Source: Anadara kagoshimensis (lineage: Eukaryota; Mollusca; Bivalvia; Arcoida; Arcidae). From it: DNA of 64,000 bases. The stretch spans positions 47,670,508-47,734,507 of the forward strand of contig CM037870.1 in the NCBI GenBank assembly GCA_021292105.1, in the 5' to 3' direction. Of the stretch, positions 1 through 10,364 are shown piece after piece. Within the stretch, counting starts at the first letter, position 1. Each line of letters begins with the position of its first letter. Below the pieces are notes generated by a model. It was not told where the DNA came from. It saw nothing but the letters and a program-made list of their open reading frames with translations, and did no database searches. Position numbers and translations under genes: made by a program.

Positions 1-198
1 GTTCAGATTTCGAAATTTTCGTTACTACATATAGCGGTTTTCATTTACTACATTTGTGGTAACAAAAATTGTTACTACATTTGTGGTAACAAAAATTGTT
101 ACTACATTTGTGGTTCGTTACTACATATGTGACACAATTTTATTACATTTGTGACCGTTACTACATTTGTTGTAGTTACTACATATAGGGGTCCCACA
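1..198 (+). repeat. One end of a long-TIR DNA element (body outside the window)
   Basis: Imperfect tandem units of GTTACTACATTTGTGG end in ATAGGGGTCCCACA at 198. The same end occurs at 29456-29662 (inverted) and 32190-32404. Orientation places the body of this copy to the left, outside the window. Confidence 0.7.
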
Positions 199-520
199 GG
201 CGCTAATAAATGGATCTGAATTATAACTGATATACGAAGAGGCTTGAAATTACCATCTTCGTTTTTATTTGAGATGTTGATTAACACTTATTCATTGAAT
301 CACTGACAACTAATCGTCATTTAGCATTTCAATCAAGCATTAAAAGGTGACATATATGAAGTTTTTGTGTATACTCATGCCTGTATCTAAACTTAACAAT
401 AAAACCCTGTCCGCTTGACCTTTGATTTACATATTTCTTGAAGACAGCTGTGGATATGGAACACATGTACTTACTTCGTCTACATCAAGATGGAAAATAT
501 GCGTTATGTTGTTAGAGTAT

Positions 521-765
521 TATAGGCAAACAGCATTGACCTGTCCGTTTGACCTTTCATTAGGAATATTCATGTACGAGGGTCCACCTAATACATAGGT
601 AGTGTTAGAATTCGCATTTAATACATATACACATTGCCCATAATTAGTGTTCACATCAGGTACACGAAACATATACACGCGTGATCCCTATTACTTAAAT
701 TTACTCGATTATAATGAATATTTAAATCAAAGGTCAAGCGGACAGGTCAATGTTGTTTACCTATA
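521..765. mobile_element. Small TIR element (MITE)
   Basis: Inverted ends of about 50 bp start TATAGG and contain TTGACCTGTCCG..TTGACCTTT. Probably TA target site. Further copies of the same end lie at about 408-432 (left-facing) and 825-852 (right-facing), so the copy sits inside older ends. A diverged relative lies at about 13897-14132. Confidence 0.6.
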
Positions 766-890
766 ACTGCAAATCCTATCTCAATTTATGTGTTTAATGG
801 ATCATAATATGTGATTAGTCCAAATAAAAGGTCAAGCGGACAGGTCAATGTTTTTGACCATACTTATAAGTCACTGGTACTTTATATACA

Positions 891-1110
891 ATACAGACCT
901 GTTTAAAGTTTAACACTAAGCTAACGATAACGAATCAGATCGATTCATTTTGGTCCCTCGTTAGCTATACCTCAGCTACGTACTTTTCGCTATTTATTAC
1001 ATCTCTCGAAAGATTTTCGTCATTAGCTCACCATATCTTGGCGACTTGGCAGCCGATCTTCGATTCCTTTTCGTTAGCTCAGCGTTAAACTTTCGTCAGG
1101 TCTTACTGTA
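891..1110. mobile_element. CAGTACAGACCTGTCG palindromic element, copy 1
   Basis: A ~220-bp palindrome-like element with ends ACAGACCTGT..AAAGTTTAACACT and its complement, just upstream of the lectin start. Central motifs (TCGTTAGCTATA, CTCGGCAGC) recur in the other copies. Confidence 0.65.
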
Positions 1111-1157
1111 GTTAACTAAGATAAATAGTACCAAATGACTGTAGATAAGGATACAAC

Positions 1158-1218
1158 ATGGCTGCTTACTTACATGTACTTATATTTATACTATTAGGAA
1201 CTTATTTAAATCTAAAAG
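1158..1218 (+). CDS. Lectin exon 1: signal peptide
   Basis: ATG at 1158 with A at -3 and G at +4 opens a 20-codon hydrophobic leader, ending in phase 1 before the donor GTATAT. The donor joins 1734 in frame, giving a Val at the junction. No other upstream ATG gives a leader compatible with exon 2. Confidence 0.8.
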
Positions 1219-4200
1219 GTATATCTATTACTATCTGTTACTGATATAGCTGTTTGTAGTCTAAAATGAGTGTCCATTATGAGATGTTTTAGAGTGCCAC
1301 TTAAAGTGCCACAAAAAACATTAAAGGAGTTGCAAAAGATTATACAACAGAGTTTACGTGTACTTCAGGGACATTTAATTCAGATATTACATGTAGCTAG
1401 TGCTTTCGGTAACCATGCGCGTTGTAATAGGAATGACATATCGGGCTACTTTTGAATTTTCATGAAATAATATAATTCAAAAATAGCAATTGCCAATAAA
1501 ATTCAAAAGTAGCACATGACAGAAAAAGCAAATCAACTTCAAATGTTGGATCCCGTTTCGAATTATATTGGGTGGATTTAAATTTAGTAACAAAATGATT
1601 TTATAATATATTTATTTGATAAAATGCTTATTACTTTCTAAAGAATTATCTTTATGTATCATGTTATGCATACAGCAGTTATAAAGGTGAAGTTATATAC
1701 GTTACCATGCGACGATTGATGGGTTTATTTCAGTGTCCGCAATCCAGTGTCCGAATGGTTGGATAACTCATGATAATTCGTGTTATCTTTTCGTTGACCA
1801 ACAGGAAGACTGGCCTGGATCTTCGGTAAGTCAAATTTATATCGCATGACAAAAAAGTAGATTAACCGTGACTTGTCGTAGGTCAAATTTATACCACGTG
1901 ACCTGTCGTAAGTCCAATTTATATCACGTTACCTGTCTTAAGTCAAATTATATCCGGACATGTCGATATCACATTATGGTATCAAGTGATTGGTATTGAT
2001 ATGACATAAAAGAAGATTGTAACGTTAATGCAATAAAATAATTTAAGTTGCATAACTGGAAATTGAAAAAATATTTATATTGTACAAAAAATTTTAATTG
2101 AATTAATTTTTTTATTCTCATAATTTTGGTTTCAGGCTTTCTGTACTGAACTTGGTGCACATTTAGTAACTGTTCAAAGTGACAGGGAGAATCATTTTCT
2201 ACAAACCACAGTACAACATCTCCATGGTAATATTATAATAGTGAACAAGTAATTATATAATACATGTACATGAAGTATTGTCACCCTTTAAAGAAATCAG
2301 TTCTCGCATAGCGATTGGTTAACTTGCCGGTACATGGAACTATATTTGGAGATAAACGCATGCGACGTTTAACGGTAAAAGGGAAGTAACTCGTACATGG
2401 CGGATGTCTAGTTACGGTCAACATTCGACAACATTTAAGCAAGTCACACAAAATTCCAACTGGTAACGCTTTGAAGGGTGACAAAAAGGTTATACAGGGC
2501 TTTGGCAGGTTACACGGCCCATGTACCCCGTCAAAGATGAATGCACCCTGAGCGCAGAGTCAAAGTGTTTCGTTTGCCGACAATGGGTTGTTTTTTCTTC
2601 AACTATATCAGGATTAACCGCATCAATATAAGTGAAATAATTTTGATCTCACCCCACTCCTACTTTCAACGGTTTGCCTTACTTAACGATTGCCTGATGT
2701 AAAGTGTGGTTGTGACACTTTTGTAGGGTCAATGTTAAAAAATTTGTAATCAAGAAATCAACAGTAACTAGAACTGTCTGCTGAGACATAAAGTCGTTAA
2801 ACAACATTACATCATAATTATGTTTGTAAACAGTGCTTGCGAAGAATACATTTTTTCAAAACATGCTTTATTCTTGGGATGCATGATTTAATTGCAAGAC
2901 AAAATAAATGGACCCACAACATACGACGCAAATTTGTGGAGTGGAACGGAGCAATTTTGTGTTATTTACCAATCAAGAATTGAGGTTGTCACGTTTCGGT
3001 CTCTGAGTTGTGATGTTTAATTAAAATAATGCATTTAAAACCAGTTGTCATGTGTGTCATGTGCTGATTTTGAATGCATTATTTTAATAAAAATTCAAAA
3101 TCAGCACATGACAGTAGTAACCGTAATAAACCCCTGACCTTCGGCAAGAAAAAATGGGGTCATGTGTTCGAAGCTTAATTATTTTCATAGATTAATTAGT
3201 CAAAATTTCAAACATGTCATTAAATTACTGTTGAAAATATCGAAAGTGGATAGAATTCAATTAAACTAAAGCCCATTGTCATAGAACTGGCGATTTCAGC
3301 ATGGCATGTAGATTTTTATAAACGTTTCTGAATTTGTGTTAATGTTAATCGTTGATTAAACTAATAAATCTTCTAACAACTGGGTCCTGGTAAACTTTCT
3401 CACAGTAGTCTCTTCGGAAGTAGTAGGCTTCGAGTGGGCGTCACCGTGTCGCTTTAGCAAGTATAAAGCGCCTGATTGATGTTGCATTTACACGTGATGA
3501 CTTCAATTTTTCTATTGTCAACTTTCCTCTTCTATGCGGCAATATACCTACTTCTCCGGCTTATGATGTATTTGTTTTTCATTTAATATGGTAAACCTTG
3601 TTCCCACAAAGGGAACTTTATACAACGAAACAAGGTGCTTTGTTACGCCACATAGCGGTGTTGCCGCATAAACGCGCCCAACACGTCTATGCAGGGAATT
3701 CCAACGCATAAAGAGGTCCGCCGCGTTTATGCGGCAGCGTTCAACGCATAAAGATGTGTTGCTTATATGCGGCGCAAGGCTGCCTTTTTGACGCATAACG
3801 ATGACTAATTTTAACGAGTTGGTACGAAATTTAAAAAGAGCTGATATCTCGACAAAAACGGTGGTGGTGATATAAATTATGACAACGGCGGTGAGAATTG
3901 AGAATTTATGCTGTTGGTGTTGTTGATAATGGTAATAATTATACGAGGATGGAGACAGGGACGATGAGAGCGCGACGACGATGTTACCGTCGTCGTGCCG
4001 ACGGCGGTGGCGATTATGACTGTAATATTAATGTTGATGATCGTTAAATTGTGATTTTGGCAGCAATTCGACTTTTGCTTTTATAATAATAATAAAAATA
4101 ATAATAATAATAAATATAATAATAATATAATGATCATCACGATGGCGGTGGTGCTTTTTGTGAAGGTGGTAATAATGATGGAGGTGTAAATGCAGGTGAT

Positions 4201-4968
4201 GATAGTAATTGTTTTCTTTATGCGGCGGAATGTAGCCTTTTTGCCACATAAAAGCTTTCTCTTTTTGCGTTGAAAGTCCCCGCATAGACGTGTTGGAACA
4301 CTTTTATGCGGCAACACCGCTATGTGGCGTAACAGTGCTTACAAATAATTTGTTGACTCAGGGATTTTGCAAGCCTAGGCTTAACAAGACCCTCAAAAAG
4401 TTTTATGGCCGCCATCACAGTATTGTTGATATGTTTAATGCCTCTGTGTCCAGGATCGCCCTGGATATATTTCATGTCCCATAATTCTATGTTCTTTTCA
4501 CTCAATTTTTATTACACATGTGGAAAATCTAAAAATAATGTTTATAAAAAGAACGCACTACCACATATGTAGTTATTTAAACCGGAGGTGTTTACCCTTC
4601 CGGAGCACACGGCTTCACTGATTGAGGTTCGCATGTTTGACCTCACTTGTCAGTTTCAAAGTTCTGGATTGTGATTCGAAGATGGATACGTACATGTATG
4701 TTTGTTTTTTATTATGTCATTATATATTCTTTAAGGCACTAACAACAAAAGTGTACTTTACTGGATGGGTGGAACAGACATCGCAACAGAATCGGAATGG
4801 GTTTGGGCAGAGAAAGAACAACCAATAACATATTCTAACTGGTGCCCCGGCCAGCCTGACGATAATCATGGGCAAGATTGTTTGGCTCTTGGTGGATTTT
4901 GTAGTTTCAAATGGGATGATAACATGTGTACTCACAAAGGAAATTTTGTTTGTGAAATCACGGGGTAA
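1158..4968 (+). CDS. Secreted C-type lectin, four exons (complete)
   Basis: The joined exons 1158-1218, 1734-1825, 2136-2226 and 4736-4968 give 477 nt: a 158-residue protein plus TAA, with matching phases (1, 0, 1) and GT/AG at every junction. Residues 1-20 are a hydrophobic signal peptide (MAAYLHVLIFILLGTYLNLK). The rest is one C-type lectin domain: CPNGW start with C26/C37, C54 and C154 as the long-loop pair, C130/C146 as the inner pair, and an extra C118/C137 that could form a third bond. The family WxGG motif reads WMGG (91-94). The calcium/sugar site is QPD (121-123), the galactose-type triad, while the usual WND is WDD (141-143). Family knowledge says such small secreted lectins bind glycans in immunity or mucus; the ligand here is inferred only. 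Intron 3 (2.5 kb) holds a TIR element and a dispersed repeat ending 24 bp before exon 4. Confidence 0.9.
1444..1522. repeat. Hairpin repeat with GTGCTACTTTTGAATT arms
   Basis: Two adjacent inverted copies of GCTACTTTTGAATT/AATTCAAAAGTAGC with TCATGTGC ends. Relatives lie at 3021-3112, 16808-16855 and about 25145-25215. Confidence 0.5.
1734..1825 (+). CDS. Lectin exon 2: start of the lectin domain
   Basis: The acceptor TTTATTTCAG precedes the exon and the donor GTAAGT follows. It encodes SAIQCPNGWITHDNSCYLF and on to WPGSS, the typical N-terminal beta-hairpin with the two short-range cysteines. Enters in phase 1 and leaves in phase 0. Confidence 0.88.
2136..2226 (+). CDS. Lectin exon 3: helix 1-helix 2 part
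   Basis: The acceptor GGTTTCAG precedes AFCTELGAHLVTVQSDREN and on to QHLH, followed by donor GTAATA. This is the usual 'C..xGAxLvxi.s..E..F' core of the fold. Phase 0 in, phase 1 out. Confidence 0.88.
3021..3112. repeat. Nested hairpin repeat in lectin intron 3
   Basis: The outer arms TTAAAATAATGCAT and ATGCATTATTTTAA enclose one arm of a second pair (GTCATGTGCTGATTTTGA and its complement). Same family as 1444-1522 with GATT in place of ACTT. Confidence 0.5.
3641..4334. mobile_element. TIR element with GCGGCATAAA motifs, in lectin intron 3
   Basis: Ends TGTTACGCCACATAGCGG and its complement continue as inverted repeats through GTGTTGCCGCATAAA for over 30 bp. GTGCTT is repeated at both flanks (3635-3640, 4335-4340), a 6-bp target duplication. 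The interior has more TTTATGCGGC motifs, a GC-rich GGCGGTGG-type stretch and an (AAT)n tract. No transposase frame, so non-autonomous. Confidence 0.75.
4351..4712 (+). repeat. TTCCGGAGCACC-family repeat, long copy, beside lectin exon 4
   Basis: Shares its whole ~360-bp length with 12075-12412. It starts TGTTGACTCAGGGA, has a core TTCCGGAGCAC..GGC and ends near TATGTTTGTTTTTT, 24 bp before lectin exon 4. Not assigned to a named family. Confidence 0.6.
4736..4968 (+). CDS. Lectin exon 4: sugar-binding loop and stop
   Basis: The acceptor TTCTTTAAG precedes the exon, a rarer AAG acceptor but the only one that fits phase and homology. It encodes YWMGGTDIATESEWVWAE, then NWCPGQPDDN, KWDDNMC and FVCEITG, then TAA. 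It holds the QPD triad and four cysteines. Confidence 0.9.
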
Positions 4969-5604
4969 CTACATTGTATTTCATGTTTAAAATAGTCAAA
5001 TATTAATTTGTCCCCAATTCTTAGTCTTCAATATTTAACTTAACTAACCTTGCAAATTTTAAATCTAAATAATTTGTAGTTTTCATGTGGGTTCAATACA
5101 ACCTTATATTATCTGAAGTTTGTTAGTTTTGACAAAATATCATTCAGAGTTCCAAAATTGTTGCTTAATCTGCTTAATTAAGTTCAGGAACATCCTTACT
5201 AAAATGAGTGTGAAACTGGAACTATTTACATACAGATAAATCTGATGACGTCATTAGACATAAAACCTCTTTTATTTGGACGTCAAATTGTATTTTAGAT
5301 TTTCAAAAGTCACCTTAAAAACCGATGCCCTATATGTGACGAGAGGCAATGCACGTTCCCTCCCTTCACATTGACCTAAGCGTACTGCAACAGTTCAAAA
5401 TTTCTTCTGCAAGTTGAAAAAAAAACAACTTAACCCATGGTGTGTGGGTTTTGAAAAGTGGTCAATTTTTTTTTAAAAAAGACAGTCAATCAAATTTGTC
5501 ATACCTCGGCCATTGATAATGACCAATCATGTAAAAAAAATTATGCTTATATGAATTTAATTAAGGGAATGTTAATACATGTATAGGGATATTATAATGA
5601 GAAC

Positions 5605-6859
5605 CACAGGGGCCAGTTTCATAATAAAATTTTAAAAATACCGATAAGTATATAAAAAAGAGTAAAGGGGAACAACGAATCGGATCTTTCAAGTGTAGGT
5701 GCTCCGACAAAACTCTACATTACGTTTTTAATTTGTGTCCGATCATCGTGATCTTGGTGTCATTTTGTTCCCAGATAAATATTCTTTAAGTTGGCATTCA
5801 ATTTTTGGACATAATTTAAAATCTAAACAAAATGTTCAAACGGAAAACATAGAAAAACAGTGTAATTTTGCCCGATGTAGCTAAGCCCGTCCATGTAAAA
5901 GTAGCTTAAAATTCGCATTACGCTCATGTTTTTCAGTACCAGCGTCCGTGTCAACTACAAATGCTGATGTGGATCGAAGAACTAAATAAAAAGCAATAAA
6001 TTTCAAAGGTAACCGTTACTCACTTCTAAATCTACAAGCTATTATATCCTATTTTGTTCCAACGCGGACCAACTTTCCTCTATCATGCCTCCATCTTGTT
6101 ATTATATATGCAGTTATTTTAAGCTGCGATTTGATTGGTTAAAAATATTTCACCCCCTCCGTTGGCATTTGTAGAATTTTGTCAATGCATCAATCTTTCT
6201 ATCAAAATGACTTTATAACGATTTATACTTAAAAAAGAAAGATCAAGTAAGTTAATGTAATTTCATTGTCTTAAATTTTCATAAATACAGAGTATATTGA
6301 AATATTTTTAACCAATCGAATAACAGCTATAACACATGCGCGGTACATGCTTTATGTATGAGCTCAAAATGGAGGCATGATAGAGGAAAGTTGGTCCGTG
6401 TTGGAACAAAATAGGATATAATAGCTTGTAGATTTAGAAGTGAGTAACGGTTACCTTTGAAATTTATTGCTTTTTATTTAGTTCTTCGATCCACATCAGC
6501 ATTTGTAGTTGACACGGACGCTGGTAGTGACAAACATGAGCGTAATGCGAATTTTAAGCTACTTTTACATGGACGGGCTTAGCTACATCGGGCAAAATTA
6601 CACTGTTTTTCTGTGTTTTCCGTTTGAACATTTTATTTAGATTTTAAATTATGTCCAAAAATTGAATGCCAACTTAAAGAATATTTATCTGGGAACAAAA
6701 TGACACCAAGATCACGATGATCGGACACAAATTAAAAAGTAATGTAGAGTTTTGTCGGAGCACCTACACTTGAAAGATCCGATTCGTTGTTCCCCTTTAC
6801 TCTTTTTTATATACTTATCGGGTTTTTTTTTAAATTTTATTATGAAACTGGCCCCTGTG
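5605..6859. mobile_element. hAT-like foldback element, non-autonomous
   Basis: Two ~500-bp arms (about 5605-6110 and 6350-6859) are near-identical inverted copies around a ~240-bp centre. The ends are CACAGGGGCC and GGCCCCTGTG. ATGAGAAC is duplicated exactly at 5597-5604 and 6860-6867, an 8-bp target duplication as in hAT elements. No transposase frame. Lies between the lectin and ALP genes. Confidence 0.85.
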
Positions 6860-7239
6860 ATGAGAACGGTTGAATTGTGTCCATGCTGTCTGTCATATGC
6901 GTTTTTAGATATTAGAACTGCGGAGTTCCTAATAAATATGTTACTATTTATTTATTTATTTATTTTTAGATCCTCAGAAGGGACAGAAACTATCATAGGC
7001 TAACGGTTGTGGATTTTGATTGAATTTTGTGAAATGTTGATTCAAAATAAATAAATAATGATAACCTTTCTTCACAAACATTGAATTCACATTTAACCCT
7101 AGGCTCTACCAAAAATCTTGAACCACGTCACTGTATACAATTTTAACATTTTCCAGTGTCTGTCAAAATTGAAATCTTGTGTTTTATATTAAATTTCCCC
7201 AATTTTTACTTCTATTGTATTACTATAAATGTAATTTAT

Positions 7240-7390
7240 TTCACGGGTTCAAATTTTTGCTGTATTGTAATTTCCCACATTTTCGCGGGATGTAATATTC
7301 GCGGATTTATCGAGAAATGGCTATTTAATTTCCGCGGTAATTTTCGACCGTGAAATAAGCGAAACTTGGTATACCGCAATAAAAACTACG
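7240..7390. repeat. Cgcg-rich dispersed repeat fragment
   Basis: Contains TTTCGCGGGA, TTCGCGGA, TTTCCGCGG and ends near TTTACAGTA. CG-rich motifs in AT-rich DNA and an inverted layout suggest a small TIR element. Single copy here. Confidence 0.3.
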
Positions 7391-7482
7391 TTTACAGTAT
7401 AATCTCCGTTTGTTAGTTTTACATGACTACTTTGGCTATCGTCGTTGAGCATTAAACACTTGTTTTCCAACTGTGAGACTAC

Positions 7483-7826
7483 TGCGGTAGCTCAGTTGGT
7501 AGAGTGCTCGCTCCGTAGATGGGAGCTTGTGGGTTTTAACCCCGACCGGGCCTGACCAAAGATTTGAATGTGGGCTGTGACTGTTCTTTCGCCAAGCACT
7601 GGGCATTACAAAATGAAAGTCATGGTTCTTTCGGATGGGAACTTAAAATAAAAGAGGTTCTGTGTCACGGTAGGATTGATACGATAAAGAACCTTGCCGT
7701 ACGTATAATGAATGCCATCAGCGCCACACACAGGCAGAATTTCTGCACCTTCACCCACAGCTGGCGACGTCTCGATATAAGTGAAATATTCTTGACTGGG
7801 GCATTAAACACCAGTACTCAACTTAC
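7483..7826 (+). mobile_element. SINE, tRNA head and molluscan V-type tail (near full length)
   Basis: The head GCGGTAGCTCAGTTGGTAG (A box) and GGGTTTTAACCCC (B-box region) are tRNA-like. The body follows, then the tail GGCGACGTCTCGATATAAG..TTCTTGACTGGGGC. No sealed acceptor stem, so it is not a working tRNA gene. Truncated copies with the same body occur at 30752, 31560, 18236, 56994 and 59155. Confidence 0.75.
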
Positions 7827-7928
7827 GTTTTCAACTGTAAATATGTATATTCCATTACAGATAAAATAATTAAGATAGAAGGTTTTCAATCGTATTTTAT
7901 CAACCCAAACCATTGTTAAAATGAAGAC

Positions 7929-8110
7929 CACGGCGACCGAGTGGTGTGAAGCACGCTAACGGACCACAGTACTTTTCTTGGCCTAGATTCAAATCAAAAT
8001 TAGATATATCTTAGTGTGAGAATGTGTGTCTATTCGCTTGCTTAAAATTAATTGTTCGATTCCCCGTATGATCCAGTTTCCTCTACCATCTCAGAATGCA
8101 ACGTGTAAAC
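7929..8110 (+). mobile_element. Decayed SINE with a Leu/Ser-tRNA-like head
   Basis: The head GGCGACCGAGTGGTGTGAAG, TAGATTCAAATC and the AGTGTGAGAATG body match the SINE at 22247-22478. The tail is lost. Confidence 0.45.
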
Positions 8111-9027
8111 CTATGGTATTGTTGTAGATACACCATGGCAAGTTCAAAGTGAAAATGTGTGTTTTATAGTTAATTAATACAAGTAGATCTATTTATTGTT
8201 ACAAAACATAAAATTGATTTATTAATGTACTGTATACATCATTGCACACTGCCTTGTATTCTATATACAAATTTTTTGCTATTATGTAACAGCATGTGCG
8301 TGATGGATTTTTAACGTCATGAAACTAGTTTTATGCTCAATATCAACATAAAACGTTCGCAAAAAATTAAACTACAATGACACAAAAATGACACAAAAAT
8401 GACATGAAATATATTTTTATATCACATAGCTACCCTTGTAATGAAACGGTATTACACAGGTGCTTGTATAATATCGGTCCATTATGACGTAATCAGTTCT
8501 TATGTTTTTGACTGGTTAAAACGTGAGAAAAAATGACTACGCCATTCGTGCTCTCATTTATTCTCCAGTTTACGTTGCTTCACTCAGGACTGCTTCAGAT
8601 GATGTGTGATTTAAAAAAAATTGTTGGGAGTACATTTATGAGACGGATGTATAAAATAACTAGTACCGGAAAAGGCCACAAATCACAGTACTCGCAAATT
8701 TGTGTTGAGAAATTAAATACAGAAAAAATGTGTCCACCGAATCAATTAGAACTTACTTAATATTTTGTAAAGCAATACATTATAGTTACATCAACATTTA
8801 AGTAAGCCTCAGATAGACACAAAATGAAAAATAATTCTTACCTTTAACTCCAACAGCCAATTTTGGAGATATTTTCAAATTCTGCAAACCTCAATCAACG
8901 GACTTCAACACTGATCACAACATTGATCGACCTCCTGAGACTCGTCAATGGCCTGGCATGTCTGTGTTTTGGATAAATCACGGGTTTTTTTTCGGGTCAG
9001 CGTGATGGGTGGTAATCTAATCCTAAG

Positions 9028-9126
9028 ATGACACCAAAGAAAAGAAGAATTGGTAAGACAATTATTGAATCTGACAGCGACCGTCCGATTTCAGTTGATG
9101 GAAACACGATGACATCATGTATGTAG
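9028..9126 (+). CDS. Small ORF with a nuclear-localisation-like start
   Basis: 32 codons: MTPKKRRIGKTIIESDSDRP, then ISVDGNTMTSCM, stop. The PKKRR patch and acidic run look like the N terminus of a nuclear or transposase-type protein. A GTAAGA donor-like site lies after MTPKKRRIG. Nothing downstream continues it. Could be a gene-start relic or chance. Confidence 0.2.
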   Translation: MTPKKRRIGKTIIESDSDRPISVDGNTMTSCM

Positions 9127-9409
9127 GGTTTGCGCCTTGTGATGTCATATAAAACTGTTTCAGACTGCTGGTGTCTATTTTTAGGCTTATGAATGGTTTA
9201 ATGGAGGTAATCATATTAAATACGGAAACTATTATAACTCGCATACTGCTTTTTGTCCTTCTTTATTTTAAGCGATTAATTATTCCATTAAAACTAATGA
9301 GAAGGACATTCTTACTTGCGCATCTATTTGAGGGGATTTGTCTAGATAGAAATCAGTTGTTTCTATATGGCATAAGATAACATGTACCCGCTGTTGTTTC
9401 TCGATATTT

Positions 9410-9474
9410 TAAGTGAGGGCTTAATATGGAATTTGTTAAACTCGTTTAACAAATTTCATATTAAACCCTTACTC
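9410..9474. repeat. ~31-bp-arm palindrome
   Basis: Arms around the TC centre: TTAATATGGAATTTGTTAAAC and its near-complement, extended by GAGGG/CCCTT and flanking bases. A compact palindromic element or its relic. Confidence 0.5.
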
Positions 9475-9950
9475 GCCCCTATATATTTCATGTCACTTTT
9501 GTGCCACCCTTTTGAAGTACAGCATCTTGTAAAGTTCCCCAAACACGACAGATATACAAATCAGTTTTCCTACTTAAAACAAAGATATTGTTGGTGAATA
9601 CGTATTTGAGAGTGAAAAAGTACATCTGAATAATACAAACCGCTTCAATCAGAACACAAGATTCATTGTACTGAAAGACAAAGTGTGTGTGTTGCTAATG
9701 CCAAAGCACAACCGGTTTATATAGCGCTTTCTTCCAGATTTTAACATACAAATCTCAATATTTATTAACAAATATTATAATTCATGTCGGGGTTTTTCTG
9801 CTAAATGTCTATTTTACACATATATGTTGTGACTATTGCCTATATTAATTCGCCATGACAGGTTAGCTTTATTTATACAATGCCCCCTATACACTTTCGT
9901 AGCCTTGTTATTCATGAAGTTAATTGTTCATTATTGGTCTTAAAAAAGAA

Positions 9951-9985
9951 AAAGCTAGCACTCTACCAACTGAACAACAGTAGTG
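9951..9985 (-). mobile_element. SINE/tRNA head fragment
   Basis: On the minus strand it reads TTCAGTTGGTAGAGTGCTAG, an A-box-like tRNA head. No body or B box follows. Confidence 0.35.
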
Positions 9986-10027
9986 GTACCTGCATGGTAT
10001 GGACAAAATGAAAATACTAATTAAAAT

Positions 10028-10033
10028 TTTATT
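10028..10033 (-). promoter_or_regulatory. Polyadenylation signal AATAAA of the ALP gene
   Basis: The minus strand reads AATAAA about 40 nt after the ALP stop codon. It is the nearest canonical signal. AATAAA is common by chance in AT-rich DNA. Confidence 0.5.
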
Positions 10034-10071
10034 AGAAAAAAAAATATTCCGAACTACACATTTAACAAATA

Positions 10072-10364
10072 TCATAATATAATAAACATTATAAATAATT
10101 TTACAAAGAATGATACTGTAAGTAACGTTTTTGCAGAAAATATAACTTTTTGTGAAATATTCGACGGATTTTGGGATGCTACACAATGTCCTTTATTAAT
10201 CCCAACACACGCTGCATATGCTATCACATGAGCTATATAATTCTGTTCTTGTGTTCCATAAAAAAGATGGGACATTGGTCCTATAGCATATATAGGTACA
10301 TCATTACCACCGTGGGTTTCATACGCCAAGGGTACTGCACTAGCCTGTCTGTAGTCTTTGTGAG
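10072..10364 (-). CDS. ALP exon 10: last zinc ligand, GPI-type tail, stop
   Basis: Encodes [40 protein letters not shown] and [13 protein letters not shown], then a 21-residue hydrophobic end and TGA at 10074-10072. The His of ETHGGND is a zinc ligand. The hydrophobic end without following charges fits GPI anchoring. Confidence 0.94.

Noticed and set aside
1270-1455. Extra lectin exon in intron 1
   Set aside because: The open frame has no acceptor/donor pair in the right phase and exon 1 joins exon 2 directly with a complete signal peptide.
7485-7555. tRNA gene
   Set aside because: A and B box-like motifs are present but there is no paired acceptor stem and a SINE body and tail follow; it is a SINE head.
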